A stretch of 64,000 bases of DNA from Cyclobacteriaceae bacterium (GTDB lineage: Bacteria > Bacteroidota > Bacteroidia > Cytophagales > Cyclobacteriaceae): NCBI GenBank assembly GCA_016787565.1, contig JAEUUG010000003.1, forward strand, positions 581,510 to 645,509. The letters run 5' to 3'. The notes below the pieces were generated by a model. That model searched no databases. It had not been told where the DNA came from and worked only from the letters and a program-made list of their open reading frames with translations. A program made the translations under genes and the position numbers. Positions within the stretch are counted from its first letter, which is position 1, and every line of letters starts with the position of its first letter. This document shows, in pieces, positions 39,353 to 50,481 of this stretch.

Positions 39353-40423
39353 GTGAAAGTAATGTTCACAATTCTCGGTATACTAGCCTTTGCTGCACTT
39401 TTATTTTTGATTAGTTTTTTCATACGCCTCGGCAAGCCTGTTAATGCAGCGCTGTCCGATTCATATTATCATCATGGCTGGAAAAGGAAGATCATTTATT
39501 CTCCGATGGGAAACTGGTTTGAACTGGGTTATCATGAAACGGAGGCGGATCCTTCAACATTTCAGGTGCTTTCGAAGGAGTTCGGAAAGGATAACCGATT
39601 TATTTTTTGGAAAGGCAGACAGCAGCAGGTTGATCATGCAACGTTTGAGATCGATGCGAATGGTACACCTAAAGATGCATCACAGGTGTATTATCATTTT
39701 ACCTACCAAAACTCCCTCCTCATTATCGAAGGCGCTGATCCCAAAACCTATCGCCCGCATATTTTCAACCCGGAAACATATTATCAGCGGTGGGGTCTCG
39801 ATGATTATGCTGTTTTTCTTGAAGGAAAAAAACTTGATGTAGATCGACAAACATTTAATCAACTCAACAGCACCCTTGCTATCGACAGCAGTCATGTTTA
39901 CATCATTACGCATAACAGCGCTGCTTCCACTTCAGCACAGGTTTTAAAAACGATGCCAAATCCGGGAGGTACGGCAACAGCTATTAATAACTACCACGCG
40001 CGCATTGGTAATACCATTTTAGTATCCAATTGGAAAAACAATTTTGCCAGTCACACATTCAAGGCTATAGACTCCATCCGTGTGCTGGATGAAAGAAACA
40101 TAGTCGTTAATGATATTCTCCTCAGCGATGGAAAAATTATAGCCGATGTGGATTTGTCAACGTTCGAAGTTGTTAATCGGGAATATCTGAAGGACAAAAG
40201 AAATGTTTATTACGATACGGAATTAATATTGTCTGCAGACCCGCAGAGTTTTACGCCAGTACTGGAAGATTACGCCAAAGACAATCAATATGTTTACTAT
40301 AAAACAAAAATACTCGAAGGGGCAGATCCTAAGACGTTTGCTTTTAATTATGCTACGGGAATCGGTTCCGATAGTAAACTTTTCTTTAAAGATGGGGAGT
40401 TGGTGAACGATAATAAAAAGTAG
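39353..40423 (+). CDS. DKNYY-domain membrane-anchored protein
   Basis: A 356-residue protein with one N-terminal membrane segment (TILGILAFAALLFLISFFIRL). The rest is made of repeated units of the DKNYY family: KDNRFIFWKG, KDKRNVYYDTEL, ADPQSFTPVLEDYAKDNQ and ADPKTFAFNYATGIGSDSK. DKNYY proteins are common in bacterial surface and effector contexts, with no known activity. The start is GTG at 39353 or ATG at 39362. Confidence 0.82.
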   Translation: MKVMFTILGILAFAALLFLISFFIRLGKPVNAALSDSYYHHGWKRKIIYSPMGNWFELGYHETEADPSTFQVLSKEFGKDNRFIFWKGRQQQVDHATFEIDANGTPKDASQVYYHFTYQNSLLIIEGADPKTYRPHIFNPETYYQRWGLDDYAVFLEGKKLDVDRQTFNQLNSTLAIDSSHVYIITHNSAASTSAQVLKTMPNPGGTATAINNYHARIGNTILVSNWKNNFASHTFKAIDSIRVLDERNIVVNDILLSDGKIIADVDLSTFEVVNREYLKDKRNVYYDTELILSADPQSFTPVLEDYAKDNQYVYYKTKILEGADPKTFAFNYATGIGSDSKLFFKDGELVNDNKK

Positions 40424-40565
40424 CGGTCACTCAGATTAGTTACCGAAACCCGCTATCGGCCTTCCAAACCAAAAATAAATCCGCCCTTGAATTGTGAACC
40501 GTGAACTTTAATTATCTTGAGCCCGGTTTATTCCTATTTCTGTAAACTAACTGATTTAGAGCGAG

Positions 40566-41303
40566 ATGAAGATTTTAGTCTGTATTACTCATGTACCGGA
40601 TACCACATCCAAAATCAATTTTACCGATAATAACACCAGGTTCGACACCACCGGAGTTCAATTTATTATTGGACCGTATGATGACTACGCATTGGCGCGC
40701 GCAATTGAATTGAAAGAGGCAGGGGGTGCGAGTGTAACGGTATTGAATGTCGGGCTTGCCGATACCGAGCCCACCATCCGCAAAGCACTTGCTATTGGAG
40801 CGGACGATGCCATCCGCGTAAATGCCGATCCGACCGATTCTTTTTTTGTGGGCGCACAGATTGCTGAACAGGTCAAAGCCGGTGGCTATGATCTGATTTT
40901 AATGGGGCGTGAATCTATTGATTATAATAGTGGTGTTGTCCATGGAATAGTTGGTGAGTTGTTAGGCATTCCTTCTATTTCTCCGGTAATGAAACTGGAG
41001 TTTGAAGGAACGAAAGCGAAGCTCGCGCGTGAGATAGAAGGTGGAAAGGAATACCTTGAAGTTTCACTTCCATTTGTAGCGGGTTGTCAGGAGCCCATTG
41101 CAGAATGGAAAATTCCAAACATGCGCGGCATCATGTCGGCCCGGACGAAACCGTTGAAAGTGGTTGAGCCTGTTGCTGTTGATAGTGGTGTGCAACTTCA
41201 GAAGTTTGAACTCCCACCGGCAAAGGGTTCGGTAAAAATGGTTTCTGCCGATAATGTAGCGGAGCTAGTCACCCTTTTGAAAAACGAAGCAAAAGTTTTA
41301 TAA
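40566..41303 (+). CDS. etfB: Electron transfer flavoprotein beta subunit
   Basis: EtfB is the small subunit of the electron-transfer flavoprotein that accepts electrons from acyl-CoA and other dehydrogenases. The 245 residues include the N-terminal CITHVPDTTSKINF and the AMP-binding region GYDLILMGRESIDYNSGVV. It forms an operon with etfA 21 bases downstream. Neither the partner dehydrogenase nor the ETF:quinone oxidoreductase is in this window. Confidence 0.95.
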   Translation: MKILVCITHVPDTTSKINFTDNNTRFDTTGVQFIIGPYDDYALARAIELKEAGGASVTVLNVGLADTEPTIRKALAIGADDAIRVNADPTDSFFVGAQIAEQVKAGGYDLILMGRESIDYNSGVVHGIVGELLGIPSISPVMKLEFEGTKAKLAREIEGGKEYLEVSLPFVAGCQEPIAEWKIPNMRGIMSARTKPLKVVEPVAVDSGVQLQKFELPPAKGSVKMVSADNVAELVTLLKNEAKVL

Positions 41304-41324
41304 GACCCATTAACATATTGACGT

Positions 41325-42278
41325 ATGGCAATTCTAGTTTTTGTTGAAAGTGCAGAAGGTAAAATCAAGAAAACATCCCTCGAAGCGGTGGCCTATGCCC
41401 ATGCCATGGGAGGACCAGTAACAGCAATCGCGTTGGGTGCGGTAGAAAAAAGTGAATTGGAGAATCTGGGAAAATACGGGGCACAAAAAGTTCTTCATGC
41501 TGCCGATGAAAAGTTAAATCAAGGAATTATTCAAGCGTATGCATCTGTACTGGCTAAAGCCATGGAGGATGAGAATGCTGATATTTTGGTGCTGGCAAAC
41601 TCAACACTGGGAACACCGGTGTCAGCCCGCGTTGCCGCAAAGATTGGTGCCAGCTTAGCATCGAATGTGGCAGAGCTTCCCGCAACAGCCGGAGGTTTCG
41701 TAGTGAAGCGGAGTATCTACACGGGAAAAGCTTTTGCCTTTGTGGAATTAAAAAATCAGAAAAAAGTATTGGGCATCAAAAAGAATGCAGCGGAAGCAAA
41801 TGAAGTGGGCTCGCCCATATCTGTTACACCGTATGCGGTACAACTTGCGGATGCTGATTTCAGCACCAGCATTACGTCATCCGAGAAAGCAACAGGAGAG
41901 GTGCTGTTACCAGAAGCAAATATTGTCGTATCAGGAGGTCGTGGCATGAAAGGACCTGAGCATTGGGGTATGTTGGAAGAATTGGCCAAGACACTGCATG
42001 CCGCCACAGGCTGCAGCAAGCCTGTTTCGGATATGGGATGGCGACCGCATCATGAACACGTAGGCCAAACGGGCGTTAAAGTGGCGCCACAGTTATACAT
42101 TGCTATTGGCATTTCAGGTGCTATCCAGCATTTGGCCGGAGTGAACTCATCGAAGTGTATCGTGGTCATCAACAAAGATGGAGAGGCTCCCTTTTTTAAA
42201 GCTGCCGATTACGGAATCGTTGGCGATGCCTTTGATGTTTTGCCGAAGCTGACGGAGGCTATTAAAGCCTCTAAATAA
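41325..42278 (+). CDS. etfA: Electron transfer flavoprotein alpha subunit
   Basis: EtfA carries the FAD of the ETF dimer. Its 317 residues have the C-terminal FAD-binding signature: [32 protein letters not shown] and [16 protein letters not shown]. It follows etfB by 21 bases and shares its transcript. Confidence 0.95.
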   Translation: MAILVFVESAEGKIKKTSLEAVAYAHAMGGPVTAIALGAVEKSELENLGKYGAQKVLHAADEKLNQGIIQAYASVLAKAMEDENADILVLANSTLGTPVSARVAAKIGASLASNVAELPATAGGFVVKRSIYTGKAFAFVELKNQKKVLGIKKNAAEANEVGSPISVTPYAVQLADADFSTSITSSEKATGEVLLPEANIVVSGGRGMKGPEHWGMLEELAKTLHAATGCSKPVSDMGWRPHHEHVGQTGVKVAPQLYIAIGISGAIQHLAGVNSSKCIVVINKDGEAPFFKAADYGIVGDAFDVLPKLTEAIKASK

Positions 42279-42357
42279 TTACGGATTGATTGGTGTGTGT
42301 AAAAGGGAATTGTTATAAGTTAGTTGAATAAAATTTGGGCTGAGAATCAGAGAAAGC

Positions 42358-42957
42358 GTGAAAAAAATCAAACTGGAAATACTGGGTCTTTCATCAAGTC
42401 AATCACAAACGGGTTCTTTCGCGCTGGTGCTGGGTGAGACCGAGGGTAACAGACGGCTTCCGATTATCATCGGAATGTTTGAGGCACAGGCAATCGCCAT
42501 TGAGATAGAGAAGATCATCCCGAACCGACCGATGACGCACGATCTCTTTAAGTCATTTGCCAATAACTTTCATTTTACCGTAGAAGAAATTGTTATTTCA
42601 GATTTGAAGGAAGGTGTATTCTTCGCCAAGATCATCTGTTCCGATGGCCTTAAGAAATCCGAAATTGATGCACGTCCTTCCGATGCCATCGCAATCGGGC
42701 TTCGTTTCGATTCGCCTATTTTTACCTATGAAAATATTCTGGCTGAGGCAGGTATTGTGCTGACGGATGAAATTGAGGAAGAGAAGACCGAGCCAAAAGC
42801 AGAAACGAAAGTTAGAGCAAAAAAAGAATCTTCGAAGAAAGACGATTTCAAAAATTATTCTATTGAAAAGTTGAATGAACTGCTGAAAGACGCTATCGAT
42901 AAAGAAGACTATGAGCGGGCGGCAAAAATCCGCGATGAGCTGAGCAAACGAAATTAG
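42358..42957 (+). CDS. Bifunctional nuclease family protein with C-terminal UVR motif
   Basis: A 199-residue protein with a DUF151 (bifunctional nuclease) domain (ETEGNRRLPIIIGMFEAQ, DARPSDAIAIGLRF) followed by a lysine/glutamate-rich linker and a C-terminal UVR-type helix pair (KEDYERAAKIRDEL). DUF151 proteins have been reported to degrade DNA and RNA. The start is GTG at 42358; the next in-frame ATG would remove the family's conserved N-terminus. Confidence 0.9.
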   Translation: MKKIKLEILGLSSSQSQTGSFALVLGETEGNRRLPIIIGMFEAQAIAIEIEKIIPNRPMTHDLFKSFANNFHFTVEEIVISDLKEGVFFAKIICSDGLKKSEIDARPSDAIAIGLRFDSPIFTYENILAEAGIVLTDEIEEEKTEPKAETKVRAKKESSKKDDFKNYSIEKLNELLKDAIDKEDYERAAKIRDELSKRN

Positions 42958-43052
42958 TTTTAGCTACGTCATTGAGTAATGTGTTGTAACGGTCTATGCA
43001 AAGATTGTTATCATGTTCTGCGATGACGTTTTCATTTTATAAATAAACCTGA

Positions 43053-44366
43053 ATGGATTATCTCCGTGGAATCATTGGTATCGCAGTCATTGTTGTCATT
43101 GCGTTTCTCTTATCCAGTTCCAGAAAAAAGATCGATTGGAGGTTAGTTCTAACCGGTTTAACACTACAGATTATTATTGCGCTATTGGTGTTGCGCGTTC
43201 CTGTTGTTCGTTCAGCTTTTGAAGTTATTGGTGGTGGCTTTGTAAAATTTTTAAGTTTCGCACTCAACGGTGCCGAGTTTCTTTTTGGTGATCTGTCAAA
43301 AAACAGCAATGCCGTACCGGGCACAAAGCACGGGTTGGGCTTTCTGTTTGCATTTCAGGCACTCCCAACGGTTATTTTCTTTTCGGCTGTTACAGCCGGT
43401 TTGTACTACCTGGGTGTACTCCAAAAAATCGTATTTGCCTTTGCCTGGGTAATGGCCAAGACCATGCGATTGTCTGGAGCCGAAAGTTTATCAGCCGCTG
43501 GCAATATTTTTCTTGGTCAGACGGAGGCTCCACTCTTGGTAAAACCTTTCATCGCGAGAATGACGCAGTCGGAAATGCTCTGTCTGATGACGGGCGGAAT
43601 GGCCACCATTGCCGGAAGTGTAATGGGCGCATACATCACATTCTTAGGTGGAAGTGACCCAGAACAGTTGGTTAAGTTTGCTACCTATCTGCTGTGTGCC
43701 TCTGTCATGAATGCACCCGCGGCCATCGTGATGGCAAAAATATTTATCCCGGAAACGGAGCCTGAAAAAATCGACAAATCGCTAAGGGTAAATAAAGAAT
43801 CCATCGGTGTTAACGTTATCGATGCCCTGGCAACTGGAGCAGCCGATGGCCTGAAACTAGCGCTTAATATCGGAGGTATGTTGCTGGCTTTCATCGCCAT
43901 CATTTATGCACTGAATTGGATTCTGGTAGATGGAATCGGAAACTGGACTGGCCTCAACGAGTGGGTTATTCAATCAACCAATGGAGCCTTTAATGGATTT
44001 TCGTTACAATATATTTTTGGTCAGGTGTTTCGTGTATTGGCTTTTGTAATGGGGGCCAATTGGACGGAGTCGTTACAAGTTGGAAGTTTGTTAGGGCAGA
44101 AAATGGTGATCAACGAATTTGTGGCGTACCTGAGTCTGGCGGATATGAAAGCAGCAGGATTGCTCAGCGAAAAATCAATCATTATTTCAACCTACGCGTT
44201 GTGTGGTTTTGCAAACTTCAGTTCTATAGCTATTCAGATCGGTGGGATAGGCGGGATGGCTCCAGCGCGTCAGGGTGACCTGTCCAAACTAGGTATACGG
44301 GCATTGCTGGCAGCAACCCTCGCCACCATGATGTCGGCTACGATTGCTGGTGCATTATTGGGATAA
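43053..44366 (+). CDS. Concentrative nucleoside transporter, NupC/CNT family
   Basis: A 437-residue inner-membrane protein with 8-10 hydrophobic segments. The CNT signature is clear: LGFLFAFQALPTVIFFSA, GAESLSAAGNIFLGQTEAP, and AYALCGFANFSSIAIQ-type residues near the end. CNT proteins import nucleosides using the proton or sodium gradient. It lies 95 bases after the nuclease gene, which could feed it substrates, but this link is speculative. Confidence 0.92.
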   Translation: MDYLRGIIGIAVIVVIAFLLSSSRKKIDWRLVLTGLTLQIIIALLVLRVPVVRSAFEVIGGGFVKFLSFALNGAEFLFGDLSKNSNAVPGTKHGLGFLFAFQALPTVIFFSAVTAGLYYLGVLQKIVFAFAWVMAKTMRLSGAESLSAAGNIFLGQTEAPLLVKPFIARMTQSEMLCLMTGGMATIAGSVMGAYITFLGGSDPEQLVKFATYLLCASVMNAPAAIVMAKIFIPETEPEKIDKSLRVNKESIGVNVIDALATGAADGLKLALNIGGMLLAFIAIIYALNWILVDGIGNWTGLNEWVIQSTNGAFNGFSLQYIFGQVFRVLAFVMGANWTESLQVGSLLGQKMVINEFVAYLSLADMKAAGLLSEKSIIISTYALCGFANFSSIAIQIGGIGGMAPARQGDLSKLGIRALLAATLATMMSATIAGALLG

Positions 44367-44410
44367 TTTACATTCGGAATAAACCTTTTCAGGAAATAGC
44401 AAATTGACAA

Positions 44411-45094
44411 ATGGATCGGCATGATCATCTTGTTCTTCAGCACCTTGAACAGTTTGTATCTGATCATAAGAAAGAATTTGTTGCGCGGGTATTGGAGCAG
44501 CGGACACGTCAGGTCACCGTTGTGCTGGAAGACATATACCAATCACAAAATGCCAGTGCTGTTATTCGCACCTGCGAATGCATGGGGTTGCAAGATGTGC
44601 ACATCGTTGAGAACACCGCGAAGTATCACTTCAACATTCGTGTATTAAAAGGTGCCAACAAATGGATTGATCTGATTCGTTATCGTGAAAAGCATGAGAA
44701 CAACACCGAGACGTGTTTTTCACGGCTGCGAAAAAATGGTTACAAAATTCTTGTTGCCGATCCAGCACCCGATGGAATATCCATTCACGATGTTGATTGC
44801 AGCAGTGAAAAATTGGCGCTTGTTTTTGGTAATGAATTGCGAGGTGTATCAGCCTATGCATTGGAGAAGGGCGATCAGAAAGTGAGAGTACCTATGTATG
44901 GCTTTACCGAGAGTTTGAACATTTCCGTTAGTGTGGCCATATCACTCAATTCATTGATGTTGAAGCTAAGGCAACAGGGGGCTTTCAGGGGACTATCACA
45001 AGAAGAGCAGGAAGTGATCAAACTGAATTGGTATCGAAAAATAGTGAAGCGTTCAGAAATTCTCGAGCGCGAGTATCTGCGAACAATTGACTAG
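44411..45094 (+). CDS. trmH: tRNA (guanosine-2'-O-)-methyltransferase TrmH-like
   Basis: A 227-residue SPOUT-class methyltransferase. The N-terminal ARVLEQRTRQVTVVLEDIY with SQNASAVIRTCECMGL is TrmH-typical, and the SAM-binding knot is LVFGNELRGVSAYAL and VRVPMYGFTESLNISV. It should 2'-O-methylate G18 in tRNA, although other SpoU-family rRNA targets cannot be excluded. Its stop overlaps the earliest possible start of the next gene. Confidence 0.9.
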   Translation: MDRHDHLVLQHLEQFVSDHKKEFVARVLEQRTRQVTVVLEDIYQSQNASAVIRTCECMGLQDVHIVENTAKYHFNIRVLKGANKWIDLIRYREKHENNTETCFSRLRKNGYKILVADPAPDGISIHDVDCSSEKLALVFGNELRGVSAYALEKGDQKVRVPMYGFTESLNISVSVAISLNSLMLKLRQQGAFRGLSQEEQEVIKLNWYRKIVKRSEILEREYLRTID

Positions 45095-45113
45095 CTTTGG
45101 CTTTGGCTTAAGT

Positions 45114-45770
45114 ATGTCTATGGTTATTCGTTGGTTGAAGCGTCTGGTGGCAGGTGCATTGATAATCCTGGTGGTTACGGTTGTTGGTTGCAATATTTGG
45201 ATTGTTCAAAGTACCCGAAATAAGGTATACGATGACCTGATTCAACTGCCAGAGCATCGAATTGCACTTGTGTTGGGCACTAGCAATAAATTGGTAAGCG
45301 GAAAGCCAAATCCCTTTTTTGAAAAGCGCATGGAAACAGCGGCCCAGCTGTATACATTGGGTAAAATTGATCACTTTATTCTCAGTGGCGACAATCGTTC
45401 ACGGTATTACAATGAACCGATGGAAATGCAACGTGCACTCATCAAGCTGGGTGTTCCCAAATCAGCCATTACGCTCGATTATGCAGGCTTGCGTACGCTC
45501 GATTCGGTGGTGCGGAGTAAAGAAATCTTTGGTCAGAAAAAACTAACAATTATAACGCAGCCCTTCCACAGTTACCGGGCCATCTTTATCAGCCAGTATT
45601 ATGGCATTGATGCGGTAGCCATGGCGGCTGATGATCCCGGTTTAGATCATAACCTGAAAGTGGTTGTCCGTGAGTACTTTGCACGAACGAAAGCTGTACT
45701 GGATTTATACATATTTAAAACCGAGCCTCGATTTTTAGGTGAAAAAGAGATTATAAATGTTAGCATTTGA
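45114..45770 (+). CDS. SanA/YdcF-like DUF218 protein
   Basis: A 218-residue protein with one N-terminal membrane segment (LVAGALIILVVTVVGCNIWI) and a DUF218 domain: ALVLGTSNKLVSGKPN, HFILSGDNRSRYYNEP and TQPFHSYRAIFISQYYGI. SanA-like proteins affect envelope barrier function; the activity is not established. The ATG at 45114 is preferred; it lies 19 bases after the trmH stop. Confidence 0.88.
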   Translation: MSMVIRWLKRLVAGALIILVVTVVGCNIWIVQSTRNKVYDDLIQLPEHRIALVLGTSNKLVSGKPNPFFEKRMETAAQLYTLGKIDHFILSGDNRSRYYNEPMEMQRALIKLGVPKSAITLDYAGLRTLDSVVRSKEIFGQKKLTIITQPFHSYRAIFISQYYGIDAVAMAADDPGLDHNLKVVVREYFARTKAVLDLYIFKTEPRFLGEKEIINVSI

Positions 45771-45831
45771 ATGAAACCTCTTGCAAGTAAACGTGGTTTA
45801 ATGAATAATTTTGTAGCTATTGACTTCATCT

Positions 45832-48360
45832 GTGCCTTTGAATAAAGCCCTTCGATACCTCCAGTTTTACGCTGTTTTCCTTTTCATGTCATCCGTGGCT
45901 GTTGGTCAGGAAACCGTGATTAAGGGAAAAGTTACGGACGCTTCATCGGGCGACCCCATACCGTATGTTAATGTTTTGTTTCAGGGTACCAGTATAGGTG
46001 TAACAACAGACTTTGATGGCAATTTTTTACTTCGGTCATCCAGCCCAACCGATACGCTCATTGTTTCCTATGTCGGGTATAAGCCCAGAAAGAAAAAAAT
46101 TAACAAAGGCGTTACGCAAGTTTTGAATTTTCAACTGGTTGAAGAAGTGACCAACTTGAAGGAACTGGTAATCAATGCAGGCGAGAATCCTGCATATGAG
46201 GTTCTACGAAGAGTTGTTCGAAATAAAAATAAAAATGATAAGCGAAAATTAACAGCCTACGAATACGACACCTACACTAAAATTGAAGCATCTATTGATA
46301 ACATGACGGATAAGTTCAGAGAGAAAAAACTGATCCGGAAAATCTCACAGGTATTAGACAGCGTAGATCGAATTGCCGGTGAAGATGGAAAGCCGATTCT
46401 TCCCATCTTTATTTCTGAAAGTGTATCAAAACTTTACTTCCGCGATAATCCTCAGTTAAAGTATGAGCATATTCTAAAGTCCAAAATTCACGGGTTAGGC
46501 GTTGAAGACGGAACCATGGTAACACAATTTGTAGGGTCTTCTTTTCAGGAATACAACTTCTATCAGAATTGGCTCAACATCCTGAGTAAGGATTTTGTTT
46601 CGCCTATAGCCGATGGTTGGAAACTATACTATGAATACTATCTTACGGATAGTTTATATGTTGGTGATCATTATTGTTATCGCCTGGATTTCTCTCCTAA
46701 AAGCCCACAGGATTTAGCCTTTACAGGAACGGTATGGATTACCAAAAAGGATTACGCAATCAAACAGATAGATGCTACGGTAGGGAAGCAGGCTAACCTC
46801 AATTTTATTGAGAAAATTAAAATCCAACAAGAGTTAGAGCCTACCGCTGAAGGAGCCTGGCTCCCCGTGAAAAACCGGGTATTGATTGATGTAAGCGAGT
46901 TAACCAATACTTCAGCTGGTATGCTAGCCAAGTTTTATACATCCAATAAAAACTTTGTGGTAAATAAACCTTACGCGCCTTCATTTTATGAGAAACCAAT
47001 AGTCATGTCTGAAGATGCCCGGATGTCTGAAGCAGAGGAATACTGGGATACCATTCGTCACGAACCGTTATCGGAAACAGAGAAGAGCGTTTATAGGATG
47101 ATCGATACACTGGTGAATATTCCGGTGGTGCGTACCTATACGGAGATCATAAACATTTTAGTGAATGGGTACTTCGATGCGGGCAAAGTTTATCTTGGTC
47201 CTTATGTCTCTATGATTGGCGCGAACACACTCGAGGGCTTCCGCATTCAGGGCGGATTCAAAACAAGTATAGATTTCAGTAAAAAGTGGGTTTTAGGTGG
47301 ACAAGTTGGTTATGGATTCAAAGACGAAAGAATCAAGTACTCCGCTTTTGTCCAGCGGATTCTCTCAAAAGAAAAATGGACTACCCTTTCGTTTCGTACA
47401 CGGAGTGATATTAACCGCGTAGGTCTGGATGACGAATCCTTATCGGATAACCTGCTTATCCTGGCAGCACAACGTTGGGGTAATTTCCGAAAAGGTTATT
47501 ACTTCAAAGAATCAAAAGTGAATTTTCAGCGCGAATTATTTCGGGGCTTTTCGCAGCGGGTAGCTTTCCGATACTCATCCTTCCGTCCGGCATTTGATTT
47601 TTATTATTTAGAAGATCAAAATGAACCTGCCTCTGTAGCTACCAATTACGAAACAGCCGAACTGATTCTGGAGTCACGGTATGCGAAAGATGAAATCTTT
47701 ATTCAGAACGATAACGAACGCTTTAGCATGGGAACCACCAAGTGGCCCATTATAACACTGCGCTACACACAGGGATTCAAAGGTATTATCAACAGTGATT
47801 TTGATTACTCCAAATTAAGATTGACACTGAGCAAAGACATCCGAATGGGAATGCTGGGTACTGGCTATGCTACCGTAACTGGTGAGAAAGTTTTTGGAGT
47901 TTTGCCGTATCCGTTATTGAACCCGCACATTGGTAACCAGACACCATTTTATACAGGCGTTACCTACAACCTGATGAATTACAGTGAATTTGTAAGTGAT
48001 CAATATGCATCGTTACAATATCAACAGCATTTTGAAGGATTTTTGCTCAACCGAATTCCGCTCATGCGAAGACTTAAATGGAGATTGGTTGGTACAGCAA
48101 ATGTTATTTTAGGGGATATGAGTCAGCCTAACCGTAATAATATTGTGGATGATCAGGGGGTACCCGTGGAAAGCATCAGCTTTTTGAATAATGAACCCTA
48201 TGTTGAGTTGGGATACGGAGTAGAAAATATTTTTAAGTTTATTCGCCTCGACTTCATTCACCGTATGCCTCGTTCGGATGACAACACGTTGTTCCCGGAT
48301 GGGACAACTAAAAACATCCGGAAGTTTGGTGTATTCTTCAGCATGCAGTTTAATCTGTAA
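45832..48360 (+). CDS. DUF5686 outer-membrane protein with carboxypeptidase-like regulatory domain
   Basis: An 842-residue protein from a GTG at 45832 (TTG at 45820 or 45838 are alternatives; no ATG lies before the signal peptide). After the signal (SSVAVGQ) comes a carboxypeptidase-regulatory-like domain (TVIKGKVTDASSGDPIPYV, VSYVGYKP) and then the long DUF5686 region of beta-barrel strands ending in FFSMQFNL with a terminal hydrophobic residue. The family is specific to Bacteroidota and related to TonB-dependent receptor-like barrels; its substrate is unknown. Confidence 0.88.
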   Translation: MPLNKALRYLQFYAVFLFMSSVAVGQETVIKGKVTDASSGDPIPYVNVLFQGTSIGVTTDFDGNFLLRSSSPTDTLIVSYVGYKPRKKKINKGVTQVLNFQLVEEVTNLKELVINAGENPAYEVLRRVVRNKNKNDKRKLTAYEYDTYTKIEASIDNMTDKFREKKLIRKISQVLDSVDRIAGEDGKPILPIFISESVSKLYFRDNPQLKYEHILKSKIHGLGVEDGTMVTQFVGSSFQEYNFYQNWLNILSKDFVSPIADGWKLYYEYYLTDSLYVGDHYCYRLDFSPKSPQDLAFTGTVWITKKDYAIKQIDATVGKQANLNFIEKIKIQQELEPTAEGAWLPVKNRVLIDVSELTNTSAGMLAKFYTSNKNFVVNKPYAPSFYEKPIVMSEDARMSEAEEYWDTIRHEPLSETEKSVYRMIDTLVNIPVVRTYTEIINILVNGYFDAGKVYLGPYVSMIGANTLEGFRIQGGFKTSIDFSKKWVLGGQVGYGFKDERIKYSAFVQRILSKEKWTTLSFRTRSDINRVGLDDESLSDNLLILAAQRWGNFRKGYYFKESKVNFQRELFRGFSQRVAFRYSSFRPAFDFYYLEDQNEPASVATNYETAELILESRYAKDEIFIQNDNERFSMGTTKWPIITLRYTQGFKGIINSDFDYSKLRLTLSKDIRMGMLGTGYATVTGEKVFGVLPYPLLNPHIGNQTPFYTGVTYNLMNYSEFVSDQYASLQYQQHFEGFLLNRIPLMRRLKWRLVGTANVILGDMSQPNRNNIVDDQGVPVESISFLNNEPYVELGYGVENIFKFIRLDFIHRMPRSDDNTLFPDGTTKNIRKFGVFFSMQFNL

Positions 48361-48477
48361 TCCGCACTTTTGCTTTAGCATCAAACTTAATTTCTGTTAT
48401 CGCGATGAGCATGACAGACTGTTGACTTTTTTCGCATATTTGTGCCCTGAATTAATGTTGTATTTTAATTCGTATCC

Positions 48478-50412
48478 ATGAACGTAAAGATTTCACTTCC
48501 GGATGGGAGTGTGCGGGAATATCCGCAAGGTGTTAAAGGTTCCGAGATTGCTGCCAGCATAAGTGAGGGGCTAGCCAGGGTTTCGTTAGCAATCGAAGTA
48601 AATGGTGAAGTCTGGGATTTGGCGCGTCCGATTCTTTCGGATGCCTCCATTAAAATTCTGACCTGGAATGATAAAACCGGTAAGTCAACATTCTGGCATT
48701 CATCTGCTCATTTGTTTGCCGAGGCTTTGGAAGCACTCTACCCGGGCGTTAAGTTTGGCATTGGCCCACCCATCGATAATGGATTTTATTACGATGTGGA
48801 TCTGGGTGAGCAGCCTTTTGGTGACGAGGAACTTGCGGCTGTTGAATCTAGGATGAAGGAGTTGGCGAAAAAGGACAGCGCCTTCCAGAGAAAAGATGTC
48901 AGTAAGGCTGATGCGCTCGCTTACTTTACTGAAAAAAATGATCCGTATAAAATTGAGTTGATCAATGACCTGGAAGATGGTAAGATTACCTTTTACACAC
49001 AAGGCAACTTTACCGATTTGTGTCGTGGTCCTCACATTCCCAACACCTCCTTTATCAAAGCCATTAAGCTAACCAATGTTGCTGGAGCATATTGGAGAGG
49101 AAATGAGAAAAATAAGATGCTCACACGCGTGTACGGCATAACTTTCCCTAAGCAGAAAGAATTAGAAGAATATCTTCACCTTTTGGAGGAAGCTAAAAAG
49201 CGCGATCATCGAAAATTGGGAAAAGAGCTGGAGTTATTTGCCTTTTCCGAAAAGGTCGGTATGGGCTTGCCATTATGGTTGCCAAAGGGAACTATTTTGC
49301 GCGAGCGGCTGGAGCAATTTATGCGCAAAGCCCAGATCAGAGCAGGGTATGATCCGGTAGTTACACCCCACATCGGTAGTAAATCACTTTATGTTACCTC
49401 GGGACACTACGAGAAGTATGGCAAGGATTCTTTTCAGCCTATCCACACTCCTGATGAAGGGGAAGAGTTTTTGCTCAAGCCGATGAATTGTCCGCATCAC
49501 TGCGAAATATATAAAACAAAGCCACGTTCATACCGCGATTTACCGATTCGCCTGGCGGAGTTTGGTACCGTATATCGTTACGAACAAAGCGGAGAGCTGC
49601 ATGGCTTGACACGCGTTCGTGGCTTTACGCAGGATGACGCCCATATTTTTTGTCGACCTGATCAGGTAAAGGAAGAGTTCATAAAAGTAATTGACCTTGT
49701 TCTCCTTGTGTTCCGATCGCTTGGCTTTGAAAATTATACCGCTCAGGTTTCGTTGCGGGATCCGGAGAATAAGCAGAAGTATATTGGTGAAGATCACCTT
49801 TGGGATAAAGCCGAGCAGGAAATTCAGGAAGCGGCAAATGAGCGGGGATTGTCTACAGTTGCAGTAAAAGGTGAGGCCGCATTTTATGGACCCAAGCTTG
49901 ATTTTATGGTGAAGGATGCATTGGGCAGAAGCTGGCAATTAGGAACCATCCAGGTGGATTATCAGCTACCCCAGCGTTTTGAGTTGGAATATGTCGGGTC
50001 TGATAATCAGCGTCATCGGCCGGTCATGATCCACCGGGCTCCCTTTGGTTCACTAGAGCGTTTTGTAGCGGTCTTGATCGAGCATTGTGCAGGGAATTTC
50101 CCGCTTTGGCTGGCACCCGACCAAATTGCTGTTTTGCCAATTTCAGAGCGATTTAATGATTATGCCAAACGGGTTTATGAATCACTTAAAGAGCAGGATA
50201 TCAGGGGCATACTGGATGACCGGAACGAAAAAATAGGACGAAAAATACGGGATGCGGAAACGCAGAAAGTGCCGTATATGCTCATTGTGGGCGAACGTGA
50301 AGTGGCAGAAGAAAAAGTAGCCATTCGGAAGCACGGCCAGGGCGATCAGGGGAGTGTGTCATTAGATGAATTCGTGGCAAAATTTAAAATCGATTGTGCC
50401 CCTCCGAATTGA
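48478..50412 (+). CDS. thrS: Threonyl-tRNA synthetase
   Basis: ThrRS charges tRNA-Thr. The 644 residues have the full layout: N-terminal TGS domain, editing domain with HSSAH (H74, H78) and DLCRGPHIP, class II catalytic core with motif 2 ([20 protein letters not shown]) shortened in the core around MNCPHHC, and a C-terminal anticodon-binding domain. Editing residues are intact, so mischarged Ser-tRNA can be cleared. It heads the thrS-infC-rpmI-rplT operon. Confidence 0.97.
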   Translation: MNVKISLPDGSVREYPQGVKGSEIAASISEGLARVSLAIEVNGEVWDLARPILSDASIKILTWNDKTGKSTFWHSSAHLFAEALEALYPGVKFGIGPPIDNGFYYDVDLGEQPFGDEELAAVESRMKELAKKDSAFQRKDVSKADALAYFTEKNDPYKIELINDLEDGKITFYTQGNFTDLCRGPHIPNTSFIKAIKLTNVAGAYWRGNEKNKMLTRVYGITFPKQKELEEYLHLLEEAKKRDHRKLGKELELFAFSEKVGMGLPLWLPKGTILRERLEQFMRKAQIRAGYDPVVTPHIGSKSLYVTSGHYEKYGKDSFQPIHTPDEGEEFLLKPMNCPHHCEIYKTKPRSYRDLPIRLAEFGTVYRYEQSGELHGLTRVRGFTQDDAHIFCRPDQVKEEFIKVIDLVLLVFRSLGFENYTAQVSLRDPENKQKYIGEDHLWDKAEQEIQEAANERGLSTVAVKGEAAFYGPKLDFMVKDALGRSWQLGTIQVDYQLPQRFELEYVGSDNQRHRPVMIHRAPFGSLERFVAVLIEHCAGNFPLWLAPDQIAVLPISERFNDYAKRVYESLKEQDIRGILDDRNEKIGRKIRDAETQKVPYMLIVGEREVAEEKVAIRKHGQGDQGSVSLDEFVAKFKIDCAPPN

Positions 50413-50481
50413 AAATTTTGAGGAATCAAAAAAATGCCGATATTTGCACGCTGTTTTTTTTGTAGAACTTAAATAATACCC